DNA of 64,000 bases from Treponema sp. (GTDB lineage: Bacteria > Spirochaetota > Spirochaetia > Treponematales > Treponemataceae): contig JAEDJA010000005.1 of assembly GCA_016296575.1 (NCBI GenBank), positions 46,776 to 110,775 of the forward strand, read 5' to 3'. Position numbers and translations under genes: made by a program. Each line of letters starts with the position of its first letter. Within the stretch, counting starts at the first letter, position 1. A model generated the notes under the pieces. It saw only the letters and a program-made list of their open reading frames with translations. It was not told where the DNA came from and searched no databases. Shown here in pieces: positions 32,102 through 42,400 of this stretch.

Positions 32102-32800
32102 TCAATAAAATTTGAATTTAGAAAATGGGAAATAAGAAAGGATGACACGTCCGTCAAAATGATCAGAATTAATAGCATCCCAAAGACGCGAATCATCGCA
32201 GGTTTTACGGTTATCACCAAGAACAAAATACTCGTCAGGACCAAGAGTTATTTCTTCAAAAGAACCTTTTACACCAATTTCCGTATCCCATCCGGTTGGA
32301 GTTGAAAGGAAGGTAACATTATAAGGACGTTCAATCAGTTCGAATTCAGTAAGATAGTGTTTTTCTCCTGCTGGCTTGATGTAAGTTACATAATCACGCA
32401 TATAGATTGTATCGCCTGGCATACCGATTACACGTCGGATTTTTTGCCGGGTTCCAGGGAAATCACTTTTTGCAATATAAGAAAGCTGCTGTGCTGTAAA
32501 GGTTCGTACTACCTGATCAAGAAAACGTTCCCATTTAGAATAAGATTTAACTGTCATATTTTTGATGACCATGATATCACCACGTTCAGGAGTTTTATCC
32601 AAAGGGGTTGCAAGGAGCCATGAATTATCTGTAAAATCCGGAATCATAGAAATGGAAGTCTGGCGCAAAGGATAGACAAGATAAGCTAGGATAAGATTCA
32701 AAACAGCATAGAAAAGAATGATAGAGTAAACTATTTTAAGAACATTTCGCCTGTATACTTTTTTTGCCTGGTATGAAAACTCGAAAATCTTTTTGTTCAT
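32102..32800 (-). CDS. lepB: Type I signal peptidase with Arg in place of the catalytic Lys
   Basis: 232 residues from ATG 32800. One membrane helix (22-48) precedes the serine box TSISMIPDF (Ser51). The box that in SPase I reads xKRxIGxPGD here reads IRRVIGMPGD, so the general-base Lys is Arg122, with Lys120 two positions earlier. The C-terminal box GDNRKTCDDSRLWD is intact. It would cleave Sec signal peptides at the outer face of the membrane. The Lys change makes activity uncertain unless Lys120 can serve. Confidence 0.85.
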   Translation of the reverse strand: MNKKIFEFSYQAKKVYRRNVLKIVYSIILFYAVLNLILAYLVYPLRQTSISMIPDFTDNSWLLATPLDKTPERGDIMVIKNMTVKSYSKWERFLDQVVRTFTAQQLSYIAKSDFPGTRQKIRRVIGMPGDTIYMRDYVTYIKPAGEKHYLTEFELIERPYNVTFLSTPTGWDTEIGVKGSFEEITLGPDEYFVLGDNRKTCDDSRLWDAINSDHFDGRVILSYFPFSKFKFY

Positions 32801-32914
32801 AAAATAAAGATAACACAACAGGCAAATTTTTGAAAGACTTAATCATTTATAATTGATAAAAATCCTTATGCGTGTTAAAATAATGTGCTATTTTTAAAAT
32901 TTAAGGATAAAAAA

Positions 32915-34405
32915 ATGCAGAAAAAATCTTATACAATTGGTTCACTTATCATTCTTTTGATCTGTGCTTTTGTTTTCGTAATCGTTCCTGTAATGACTGG
33001 CAGAAGTTCAAAACAGGAAGAAGCCCCTCTCATCGGTAAATATGCCGGTAAAGAAATCCGCTACACTTCCGATTCAGATTTTGCAAATGCAGTTTCAAAC
33101 TACGCAAGTCTGTTCCAGAGCAACGGTTCTACAGTGGATGCAAATACAAATTTCTATATCTACACATATGCTTTCAATGCTACAGTAGCTCAAATGGCAT
33201 ATTCAAAAGCAATTGAAGATTCAGGTTATGTAGTTTCTGAAAAAACAATCAACCGCCAGCTTGCAAACAATTTCGTAGATGAAAACGGAAACTATTCTGA
33301 CGTAATTTATAGAAGATATATGAGTGAAAATCCTTCTGGCATCAATGAAATGCGCGCTTCTACAAAGAAAAGCCTTACTTCATCAAGATTCTTAAACGAC
33401 CACTTTGGTGAAGATGATTTCTTTGGTGACAAACGTGTTTTCGGTGCAAAATCTTCTGATGCGGAACTTGCATTCCTTTCTAAACTCAACTCAGAAAAAC
33501 GTGGATTCGAAGTAACAACACTTGATATGACTCAGTATCCTAACGAAGAAAAAGCTGCTTTTGGTAAAGCAAATTCTTCTAAATTTGTAAAATACGATAT
33601 GTCAGTTATTACAGTTGCCGATGAAGCTACTGCTAAAAAAGTTGCAGACCGTATTGCTAAAAATGAAATTACTTTTGAAGATGCAGTTGCAGAATACTCA
33701 ACAAAAGATTTCTCAGGTTCTTCTGGAAGCCTTTACTACACTTACAGCTATCAGCTTCAGGGACTCATTGAAGATGCAGATGCATTTGCTGCAGTTACAA
33801 AGCTTTCTGAAGGTGAAGTTTCAAATGTAATTCCTACAGTTGCAGACAACGGATCAGATAAAAAAGCATGCTACTCTATCTTCCGCTCAAATGCAGCTGC
33901 CGTTAATCCAGACTTTGAAAATGAAGAAACACTTGGCGTTGTTTACAACTATCTTTACTCAAAAGAAAAAACAATTCTTGAAGATTACTACAATAAAAAA
34001 GCAAACGAACTTCTTGCACGGGCAAGCGAAACAGACTACGAAACAGCATGTGCTGAATTCGGTGCTACATTCTCTGTAATGGATCCAATCCCACTGAACT
34101 ACGGAAATTCTTCAATCGCTTCAACAGTTGATGCATCAGTTACAGGACTTGAAGCTGCTGCTGAAAACGAAAATTTTTGGAAAACAGCATTCTCTTTGAA
34201 AAAAGGTGAATGGTCTTCTCCAATCGTTCTTAATGACTATGTAGTACTTCTTCACTACACAAATGATGGTGAAGCAGAATCGGCTTCAGTAACAGAATCT
34301 TCAGTACGTGACATTGACCAGCAGGTTGCCAACACAGAGCTTATGTCAAGTTCAAAAGTTGAAAACAATGTTCTGGACTTTGTATTCTCTAACCTGAACT
34401 ACTAA
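32915..34405 (+). CDS. SurA/PpiC-like peptidyl-prolyl isomerase, membrane-anchored
   Basis: 496 residues from ATG 32915 (AAGGA upstream). A single N-terminal helix (7-27) anchors it to the inner membrane. Residues about 40-180 form a SurA-N-like helical region, and 215-320 a parvulin-like domain (ADEATAKKVADRIAKNEITFEDAVAEYSTK and SGSLYYTYSYQ). It is expected to act as a periplasmic folding factor for outer-membrane proteins. It is followed by an MptE-like gene with only a 6 bp gap. Confidence 0.85.
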   Translation: MQKKSYTIGSLIILLICAFVFVIVPVMTGRSSKQEEAPLIGKYAGKEIRYTSDSDFANAVSNYASLFQSNGSTVDANTNFYIYTYAFNATVAQMAYSKAIEDSGYVVSEKTINRQLANNFVDENGNYSDVIYRRYMSENPSGINEMRASTKKSLTSSRFLNDHFGEDDFFGDKRVFGAKSSDAELAFLSKLNSEKRGFEVTTLDMTQYPNEEKAAFGKANSSKFVKYDMSVITVADEATAKKVADRIAKNEITFEDAVAEYSTKDFSGSSGSLYYTYSYQLQGLIEDADAFAAVTKLSEGEVSNVIPTVADNGSDKKACYSIFRSNAAAVNPDFENEETLGVVYNYLYSKEKTILEDYYNKKANELLARASETDYETACAEFGATFSVMDPIPLNYGNSSIASTVDASVTGLEAAAENENFWKTAFSLKKGEWSSPIVLNDYVVLLHYTNDGEAESASVTESSVRDIDQQVANTELMSSSKVENNVLDFVFSNLNY

Positions 34406-34411
34406 AAAGAT

Positions 34412-36019
34412 TTGGAAATAGCTGATTTTGAAAAGCCCTGTAAGGTTTGGTCCGAACAGGGCTTTTTTGTAAACTATAAAAACCGTTCTCTTTATTCAAA
34501 ATACAATCCTTCAAAAAGTATTTTAACTCTCGTAAACAATCAGAATATTCTCCCGGGAACACTTGTACTGGCAATCAGTCCTGTTCTTGACTACGGGCTT
34601 AAGGAGCTTGAAGAAAAGCTTCCAAAAGATTCATTCATATTTGCTGTTGAAATGGAAGACAGCCTTGCACAATTCATAAAGGATGAAGAAACATTAAAGT
34701 CTCTGACAAAAACAGCATTAATTCCAAAAAACGAAGCTTACGATTTTCCTAAAATCATTCACCAAAAACCATGGGCCGGAAGATTCCGCCGTGTAATACG
34801 CCTGGATTTTTCTGGTGGAGCAGCATTTCATAAAGAATTTTACGACAGACTTCAAGAATCACTGGTTCTTTCCATAAAACAATATTGGGCAAACCGTGTG
34901 ACAATTCAGAAATTTGGGAAAAAATGGCATAAAAATCTTTTTAAGAACCTTAGTATTCTTGAAGAAACAATCTGTATTGACAGCTTCATTGGTAAGATAG
35001 AAAAACCTCTGGTGGTTATAGGAGCTGGAAAATCTGCTGTTGATGGAATTCAACTCATCAAAAAGCATCCTGACGATTTTTTCATTCTTTGCGTGGATAC
35101 CAGTTTTTCACTTTTAGATCAGAATCATATTACCCCAAACGGAATTGTTCTTGAAGAGGCTCAAAATGCAATCAGAGAATCTTTTATTGGTGCGGACAGA
35201 AAAAATATTGTAGTTTTTGCAGGTCTTTCTTCAGTTTCACACCCGCTAAAAAATCCAAATAAGCTTTGTTATTTTGCAACAAGATTTGCCGAAACTGATT
35301 TTTGGGATAATCTTTCAAAGCAAGAAGGCTTTCCTTACGAAATGCCACCTTATGGCTCTGTAGGATTAAGCGCAGTAAATCTGGCACTTTCCTTCCGCAT
35401 TGACAACAGCATTCCAGTATTCTTATATGGTCTGGATTTTTCTTTTGAAGCTGGAACAACCCATGCATCAGGAACAACGGCTCACAAAAGACTTTTGCGC
35501 ACAAACAAGAAAAACCGCAGCTTTGAAAATTACAGCTGTTATGCACCCCATGCACTTTCTACTCTAGACAAATTTGGCTTTACAACCTACACTCTTCCAG
35601 TTTTGAAAACTTACCGCGATTTACTGGAAGGTTATTTTTCTGGAACAGAAAATTTGTGGGATTGTGGAAAATCAGGATTAAAGCTTGGACTTCCATTAAT
35701 CTCAAAAGAAGATGCAGAAAAACTTTGTTCAAACAAATCTGCAAAAAACACAACTTGGGAGCTTGAAAATACCTGCAATTCTTTTAAAGATTTTCTTGAA
35801 AATGAAAGTAAAGCTTTGACTGAACTACGAAATCTTTTAAGTGGAGAGACAGAACTAAAAGGTGCAGAGCTTTCAGATAAAATAAGACAGCTTGCCGAAA
35901 AACGGGAATACCTTTATCTGCATTTTCCTGACGGCTATCGCTTCACAATGGAAATAAGTTTTCTTAAACGCCTTAGGGCAGAAATAGACTGTTTTTTGAA
36001 AGTATTGTGTAGAAATTAA
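34412..36019 (+). CDS. MptE/Maf-like DUF115 protein
   Basis: 535 residues. The core from about 205 carries VVIGAGKSAVDGIQLIKKH and, further on, EMPPYGSVGLSAVNLAL and FLYGLDFSF, as in the DUF115/MAF family near 6-hydroxymethylpterin kinase MptE. In flagellated bacteria MAF proteins act in flagellin glycosylation; the function in Treponema is inferred. Start is a TTG at 34412 with no good Shine-Dalgarno, so the exact N-terminus is not certain. Coupled with the isomerase gene ahead. Confidence 0.75.
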   Translation: MEIADFEKPCKVWSEQGFFVNYKNRSLYSKYNPSKSILTLVNNQNILPGTLVLAISPVLDYGLKELEEKLPKDSFIFAVEMEDSLAQFIKDEETLKSLTKTALIPKNEAYDFPKIIHQKPWAGRFRRVIRLDFSGGAAFHKEFYDRLQESLVLSIKQYWANRVTIQKFGKKWHKNLFKNLSILEETICIDSFIGKIEKPLVVIGAGKSAVDGIQLIKKHPDDFFILCVDTSFSLLDQNHITPNGIVLEEAQNAIRESFIGADRKNIVVFAGLSSVSHPLKNPNKLCYFATRFAETDFWDNLSKQEGFPYEMPPYGSVGLSAVNLALSFRIDNSIPVFLYGLDFSFEAGTTHASGTTAHKRLLRTNKKNRSFENYSCYAPHALSTLDKFGFTTYTLPVLKTYRDLLEGYFSGTENLWDCGKSGLKLGLPLISKEDAEKLCSNKSAKNTTWELENTCNSFKDFLENESKALTELRNLLSGETELKGAELSDKIRQLAEKREYLYLHFPDGYRFTMEISFLKRLRAEIDCFLKVLCRN

Positions 36020-36030
36020 GAAGAGAATTT

Positions 36031-36132
36031 GTCACACGGATTTGTTCGTACTTATGGTACTCACGTAAAATAAAAAATACTTTATCTATATATTTTTAGC
36101 GAAGACCGTAGGTCTGAGCAAATCCGTGTGAC
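36031..36132. terminator. Inverted-repeat unit between MptE-like gene and asd
   Basis: Arms GTCACACGGATTTG (36031-36044) and CAAATCCGTGTGAC (36119-36132) pair perfectly over 14 bp around a 74 bp spacer that contains GACC-GTA-GGTC. It may end both convergent transcripts, or be a small mobile repeat. Confidence 0.6.
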
Positions 36133-36141
36133 TATTATTTA

Positions 36142-37242
36142 CTATAAGTTATCAAAGAAACCTTTTGCTTTGAGCAATTCAGCATTCAAGATACCACCAA
36201 GAGCAGCACCTCGTTTTGTGTTGTGGCTCAATGCAACGAATTTAACATCGAATACGTTACATGGACGAAGGCGTCCAATTACACAAGCCATTCCTTTTTC
36301 AGTTTCACGGTCGCGGCGTGGCTGAGGACGGTTTTCTTCGTGGCGAACAACGATTGCGTGTTCTGGAGCTGAAGGAAGTTTAAGCTCCTGTGGAATAGAA
36401 GAGTATGATGTCCATACTTTTTCGATTTCTTCAAGGCTTGGTTTTTTGTCTTCAGGAAGATCGAATTCCAAAGAAACACATGCTGTGTGTCCGTCAATTA
36501 CAGGAACACGTGTACATGTTGAAGATACTTTTGGAAGTGTTGCATTTTCGATTTTTCCGCCTTTTACAGTTCCAAGAATCTTGAGACATTCTTTTTCAGT
36601 TTTTTCTTCTTCACCACCAATGTAAGGAACGATGTTGTCGATCATGTCGAATGAAGGTACACCAGGATATCCAGCACCAGAAGTTGCCTGAAGAGTTGTA
36701 ACAATCATGCGTTTTACAGGATAACCTGCCATAATAAGAGCATGAAGTGGCATCATGTATGTCTGCAAAGAACAGTTTGGTTTTACAGCGATAAAACCTT
36801 TATCCCATCCGTGGTGTTTTTTCTGTTCAGCAATTACATCCAGGTGTGAATAGTTGATTTCTGGAACCAGCATTGGAACATCTTCTGTCCAGCGATTTGC
36901 AGAAGCATTTGATACTACAGGGATTCCTTCAGCGGCATAAGCAGCTTCCAGTGCCTTGATAGCGTCTTTATCCATTTCCAAAGCAGAGAAAACAAATTTA
37001 CATTTTCCAATAGCTTTTGCTGCATCATTTGCATCTTCTACGATAAGATCTGCAACGTCGGCAGGAATATTTGCACCAATAAGCCAGCGTGAAGAAACAG
37101 CATCTTTATATGGTTTACCAGCTGAACGTGGACTAGCGGCTACGTATGTTACTTTGAACCAAGGATGATCTTCCAAAAGTTTAATATAACGCTGACCAAC
37201 CATTCCAGTTGCACCAAGAACACCTACATTTATTTTTTCCAT
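36142..37242 (-). CDS. asd: Aspartate-semialdehyde dehydrogenase
   Basis: 366 residues of the archaeal/fungal-like class. Reduces aspartyl phosphate to aspartate semialdehyde in lysine, threonine and methionine synthesis. N-terminal NADP motif VLGATGMVGQRYI, catalytic Cys in VKPNCSLQ, and a His in the VIDGHTACV segment are visible. It follows dapA by 24 bp on the minus strand, forming an asd-dapA lysine operon. Confidence 0.96.
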   Translation of the reverse strand: MEKINVGVLGATGMVGQRYIKLLEDHPWFKVTYVAASPRSAGKPYKDAVSSRWLIGANIPADVADLIVEDANDAAKAIGKCKFVFSALEMDKDAIKALEAAYAAEGIPVVSNASANRWTEDVPMLVPEINYSHLDVIAEQKKHHGWDKGFIAVKPNCSLQTYMMPLHALIMAGYPVKRMIVTTLQATSGAGYPGVPSFDMIDNIVPYIGGEEEKTEKECLKILGTVKGGKIENATLPKVSSTCTRVPVIDGHTACVSLEFDLPEDKKPSLEEIEKVWTSYSSIPQELKLPSAPEHAIVVRHEENRPQPRRDRETEKGMACVIGRLRPCNVFDVKFVALSHNTKRGAALGGILNAELLKAKGFFDNL

Positions 37243-37266
37243 TATATTTCCTCCAAAAACAGTCTA

Positions 37267-38172
37267 TTAAAGACCACATTCCTTCAGTGCGTTTTCGATT
37301 ACACCTTTTGCACTTTCTTTTATTTCAACAAGTGGAAGTCTTACACTACCTGCAGGCATTCCTTTTACGTTCATGGCGTATTTGATTGAAGTTGGATTTC
37401 CATCAACAAAAGCAGCCTTGAAGAATGGAAGCAAACGGTAATGCATTTTACGTGCTTCATCCATTTTTCCATCCAATGCATCATTTGCAAGTTTTGTAAC
37501 TTCTGCTGGAGCAAGATTTGAAACTACAGAGATAATTCCGTCTCCACCAACAGAAATCAAAGGAAGGGTAAGACCATCATCACCAGAAAGAACAGCGAAA
37601 TCAGGATTTTTGCTCTTGATTTTCTGAATAACTTCCATCATCTGATTAATGTTACCACTGGCTTCTTTTACACCAACAATGTTTGGAAGTGCGGCAATTT
37701 TTTCCAAAGTATCTGTAGCAATATTTGTTCCTGTACGCCCCTGAATATTGTAAACTACAACTGGAACTCCAACTTTAGAACAAGCTTCAAAATGTCGATA
37801 GATTCCTTCTGCTGAAGGTTTATTATAGTAAGGTGTAACTACAAGAGCTGCATCTGCACCTGCTTTTTTTGCACGTTCACAGTATTTAACTGCATCGCGA
37901 GTATTGTTTGAACCTGCTCCTAAGATTACAGGAACTTTTTTTCCTGTTTTTTTGGTAAACTCGCTCACTTCTTTCATTACAACTGCAATGATTTTGTCTT
38001 CTTCATCTTCATCCAGAGTAGGTGTTTCTGCTGTAGTACCGAGTGGAACAAGTCCATCAATTCCACTTTCCAGCTGAAAACGTACATTCTGAGCAAAGCC
38101 TTCATAATCCACTGAACCATCCTTGTTCATTGGTGTGACCATAGCTGTAAAAGCACCACGAAATTTTACCAT
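37267..38172 (-). CDS. dapA: 4-hydroxy-tetrahydrodipicolinate synthase
   Basis: 301 residues, TIM-barrel aldolase. Condenses pyruvate with aspartate semialdehyde. Key features are GTTAETPTL near 45, the Tyr of VVVYNIQGRTG and the Schiff-base Lys in IVGVKEASGN. Start ATG 38172. It is the first gene of the asd-dapA unit; dapL lies apart in the same window. Confidence 0.96.
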   Translation of the reverse strand: MVKFRGAFTAMVTPMNKDGSVDYEGFAQNVRFQLESGIDGLVPLGTTAETPTLDEDEEDKIIAVVMKEVSEFTKKTGKKVPVILGAGSNNTRDAVKYCERAKKAGADAALVVTPYYNKPSAEGIYRHFEACSKVGVPVVVYNIQGRTGTNIATDTLEKIAALPNIVGVKEASGNINQMMEVIQKIKSKNPDFAVLSGDDGLTLPLISVGGDGIISVVSNLAPAEVTKLANDALDGKMDEARKMHYRLLPFFKAAFVDGNPTSIKYAMNVKGMPAGSVRLPLVEIKESAKGVIENALKECGL

Positions 38173-38250
38173 AGGGAGCCTCGTAAAAATTAAAATTATA
38201 ATGCATGGATTTTAACAAAGTTTAAGAAGAAATTCAATAAATGCCCTGCT

Positions 38251-38270
38251 CTGTCACATTCTGTCACATT
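38251..38270 (+). promoter_or_regulatory. Tandem CTGTCACATT repeat upstream of the RND operon
   Basis: Two perfect 10 bp direct repeats lie 67 bp before the RND adaptor start. Their helical spacing of one turn suits a DNA-binding protein. The region between the repeats and the start is the likely promoter. Confidence 0.45.
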
Positions 38271-38337
38271 CTACTATTATGGATAGTTTTTTACTTTTTT
38301 GTTCACTTTTTTACTAAAATTCACTATTCTTAAACAA

Positions 38338-39444
38338 ATGAAATATTCTCTAAATAAGAACCCTGTTTTAAAAAAACTATGCATTTGGGCTTGTATTATT
38401 TTACTATTTACAGTTGTTTTCATTTTAACAGGCAGATCAAAATCATCAACTAAAGGGTATCAGGCACCTTTGCCTTGTGTTGTAATTTCAAAACCACTTA
38501 TTTCTACAGTAAAAGAATCAATCACACTTTCAGGTTATGTTGAAGCTAAAACTATGATTCCCGTAGTTCCATTTGTATCAGGCACAATCACCGAATACAA
38601 TGCACAGGCCGGAGATTTTGTAGAAAAAGATTCTATCCTTGCTAAAATTGATGATGCACCGTTCCGCCAGTCACTTCTCCAGGCAGAAGCAGCATATTTT
38701 GGTTACCAAAGTACATTTGAACGAATTGAAAAATTGTATAATTCTGGAGCAACCACCCAGCAAAATTACGACAATGCAAAAGCTCAAAACGATGCCGCAA
38801 AAGCTCAGTATGATCTTGCAAAACTGCAGTATGATTACACAGAAGTAAAGGCCCCGGTTTCAGGCACCATTCTTCAGGCCGATCTTGGCATTGGAAGTAT
38901 TGGTTCACAAAATACACCGGTTGCAGTTATTGCCGACATGGACAATCTTGTTGTACGTCTTAAAGTTCCGGAAAAATTTTTTGATCTTTTTATGCTAGAA
39001 AAAGATTCCATCACCATTTCGATTACCCGTCCCGGACAAAAAAATATGTATGAAGATGCTACTGCAACAGCATACATCGAAAATATTGCTCCATATATTT
39101 CAGCTGATTCCAAGAATTTTCAAGTTGTCTGCCATATTAACGACACATCCTTACGGTTCAGACCTGGAATGTATGTAAAAGTTACAGCAAGCTACAAAAC
39201 TCACGAAAATGTTCCTGTCATTCCTGTAACTGCCCGAAAAATGGACGGAAGTGCCTACATCTACGATCCTGAATCAAAGACTGTAAAATACATTACCTTG
39301 GAAAACGTTGTTTCAGATAATGTAAACTTTATTGTTCCTTCCCAGTATAAAGACTCATATTTTGTTACAGACGGATTGAATACTATTTTTGACGGACAAA
39401 AAGTAACAGTTTCAGAATATTTTGGAAAAACCAGTGGAGAATAA
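38338..39444 (+). CDS. RND efflux adaptor (membrane fusion protein)
   Basis: 368 residues from ATG 38338. One helix near the N-terminus (about 13-32) anchors the protein. A biotinyl-lipoyl-like split (SGYVEAKTMIPVVPFVSGTI and APVSGTILQADLG) flanks a coiled-coil hairpin of about 100-150. This is an HlyD/AcrA-like adaptor that bridges RND pump and TolC pore. It is the first gene of the operon; the pump starts 5 bp later. Confidence 0.92.
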   Translation: MKYSLNKNPVLKKLCIWACIILLFTVVFILTGRSKSSTKGYQAPLPCVVISKPLISTVKESITLSGYVEAKTMIPVVPFVSGTITEYNAQAGDFVEKDSILAKIDDAPFRQSLLQAEAAYFGYQSTFERIEKLYNSGATTQQNYDNAKAQNDAAKAQYDLAKLQYDYTEVKAPVSGTILQADLGIGSIGSQNTPVAVIADMDNLVVRLKVPEKFFDLFMLEKDSITISITRPGQKNMYEDATATAYIENIAPYISADSKNFQVVCHINDTSLRFRPGMYVKVTASYKTHENVPVIPVTARKMDGSAYIYDPESKTVKYITLENVVSDNVNFIVPSQYKDSYFVTDGLNTIFDGQKVTVSEYFGKTSGE

Positions 39445-39449
39445 AACTT

Positions 39450-42400
39450 GTGAAAATAGCTGATTTTTCCATAAAACATCCTGTAATCATTACAATGCTC
39501 CTGATTGTACTTGCCGTTTTTGGGCTTTACTCACTTAACGACATGCCTACAGCTTTTATGACCAACGTTACTATGCCTCAGGCTGTAATCTATACAGTTT
39601 ACCCGGGTGCCAGTGCTGAAGATGTAGAACAGGATGTTACAAAGATCCTTGAAGACGCTTTTGTAACACTGCCGAATTTTAAAAGCATCGAAAGTGCCTC
39701 TTACAGCTCCATTAGTTTCGTTACCGTTACATACAGAGATGGAGTTGATCCAAATGATCAGCTGGAAGAACTGCGAAACCGTATTAGAGAATTAAAATCT
39801 CAGCTTCCCGATGGAATTTCTGGAGAGCCTCATGCACTGGTAGGCGGTATGTCCATGCTGCCTATCATTACCTTTTCAATAGATGCTGGAAAAGATGAAG
39901 AAAGAACCGCCCGATTTATTGAACAGGAACTCACTCCACGACTTACACAGATAAACGGTGTTTCCAACATTTCAACGGAAGGTGGACGAGAGCTTCAGGT
40001 AAATATCAAACTACGTACTGATGATCTAACGGCCCGGGGTATTTCGGTGTCACAGGTTTATCAGATATTAAATTATGGCAATGTAAGTCTTCCTTTAGGA
40101 ACTGCAGACCATCAGAGCAGGACAATTCAGGTTCGCTATCAGGGTGGATTTGCGTCTATAGATGATATAGCCAATCTTCCTGTAGGAGTTGCAGACGGAA
40201 CAACAATTATACATCTTTCCGATGTTGCTGATATTTCCTACGATTACGCAAAAAGTGATTACCATGTTAGTAATGGAAAAACTCCCCTCACCCTTGTAAG
40301 TGTAACAAAACGTACCGATGGTGATACAGTAACAATCATCAAGAAAATCAAGAAGATTTTAAAAAATCTGGAAGAAGAAAACTCAGGCGCCGTAAAATTC
40401 CACATTATTTCCGACGATTCACGTTCTGTTTCGGCCTCACTAAAAACCGTAATCACTTCGGGAATTATGGGAATTATTTTTGCAGTTCTGGTTATCCTTC
40501 TGTTTATGGCTGATTGGCGCGCAACATTGACCATTGGACTTTCAATTCCCCTTTGTATTCTCTTCAGTTTTATAGGCCTTAGATTATTTGACATGTCTTT
40601 AAACCTTATGAGTTTTTCAGGTCTTGTAATCTCCCTTGGAATGGTAGTAGACGGTTCTACCGTTATGCTTGATCAGATTTACCGCTATTACAAGGAACGC
40701 ACTCCAGACGGAAAACTGGCCTACACAGTAAATCAAAGTATTTACCGTGGCTGGGATGAAGTAGCAGGTTCAATTCTTGCAAGTACAGCAACTACAATGG
40801 TTGTATTTATTCCAATGGCTCTTCTGACAGGACTGATTGGTAATATTCTGAACGCAGTTTCCATTACAATTCTTGTTGCCATCGGTTCTAGTTTTATTGT
40901 AGCACTCATAATCGTTCCTTACCTTTTGAAGCTTCTTTTAAAAGATGAAGGACCTGCTATCCGCACAAAACCACGGACCTTTGACGTTTTCATGGATAAG
41001 CTTGAAGACTGGTATCGAGGTGTTCTTGAATGGGCCTTGAATAAAAGAAAAACAATCATTGCATTCTCAATTTTCCTTCTGGTTTTTTCGGGGGTAATTG
41101 CTCTCCGCCTTGGTATTGCATTCATTCCTTCTACCGATGCAGGTGAATTCTACATATCAGTTGATTTTCCTATTGGCACTACAATTGAACAGACTGAAGC
41201 TAAAATGGATTTAGCACAGAAGCTTCTTTACGACTACGTTCCTGAAATTGACAGCATTGTTCTTTATACCGGACAAAGCCAGAACAAAGGTATTATGACC
41301 ATGGCTGCTTCGGAATGTGCCTATGCCCACGTAATTCTTGTTCCAGTAGCAGAACGAAAACGTGGTGTTCATGAAATCATGCTTCAGATGCAGGAAATTT
41401 GGGCCGCCACTCTACCAGATGCAAAAGTCACTCTTGAAAACGGCGGTTTTGATAAACTTATGGGTTATGTTTCAGGAAGCGGATATGGAATAACTCTCCA
41501 GTCAGAAAACCTGGAGCTTCTGTATGAAACTGCCTGTAAAATCCGTGATCAGCTGGAAACTCATCCTGATGTAACTTCAGCCACACTGAACAGCAATTTT
41601 GACACAAGTACAATGATTATCGACATGAGCCAGGAATATTTAAGTTCCCTGGGACTTACCAGTTATCAGGCCGGTATTACCAGTGCAATACTTTTCCAGG
41701 GTATGGACTGCGGTAAATTTAAGGACAATGAAACTGGCCGGCGCTACAACATCCGTCTTTTTTCTGACATTACCGACAAAAGCATTACCTCCGATGATAT
41801 TGCAAACGTTCACATTGTTACCGATCAGGGACAGGATATTTCTTTTGCAGCACTAAGCGATATTTATGTTGAAAAAAGCATTTCCCAGATTAACCGTAAA
41901 AACCGTGCAAAAGTCATTACCGTAAGCGCAAACCTTGTGTCGGAAAATACGGCAAATGTTTCCCAGTTTGTAAATGATTACCTTGCAAAAAACCCGCTGC
42001 CTTCCGGTGTAGCAAGTGCCCCAGGTGGTGTTATGGCCCTTATCCGTGACATGATCACTCCAATGGTCACTGCCCTTTTGATTGCCATTTTCCTTGTTTA
42101 TACAGTAATGGTTATTCAGTTTGAAAAATTCAAGCAGCCCCTTTTGATTATGGCTACAGTTCCATTCTGTTTTATCGGTGTTGTTCTGGGACTTATGATG
42201 TTCGGCTCCACAATGAACCTCCTTGCCATGCTGGGAATTGTTTCACTTTCGGGAGTTGTAGTAAACAGCGCTATTATTCTTGTTGATTACATAAATCTTC
42301 TTCGCAAGCAGAAAAAAGAAGAGCTTGCCCGCCAGAAGGGAAAACAGAACCGGGATGGTGAATGGGAAATCACACTGTCAGATGATGAGGAAAACCAGCT

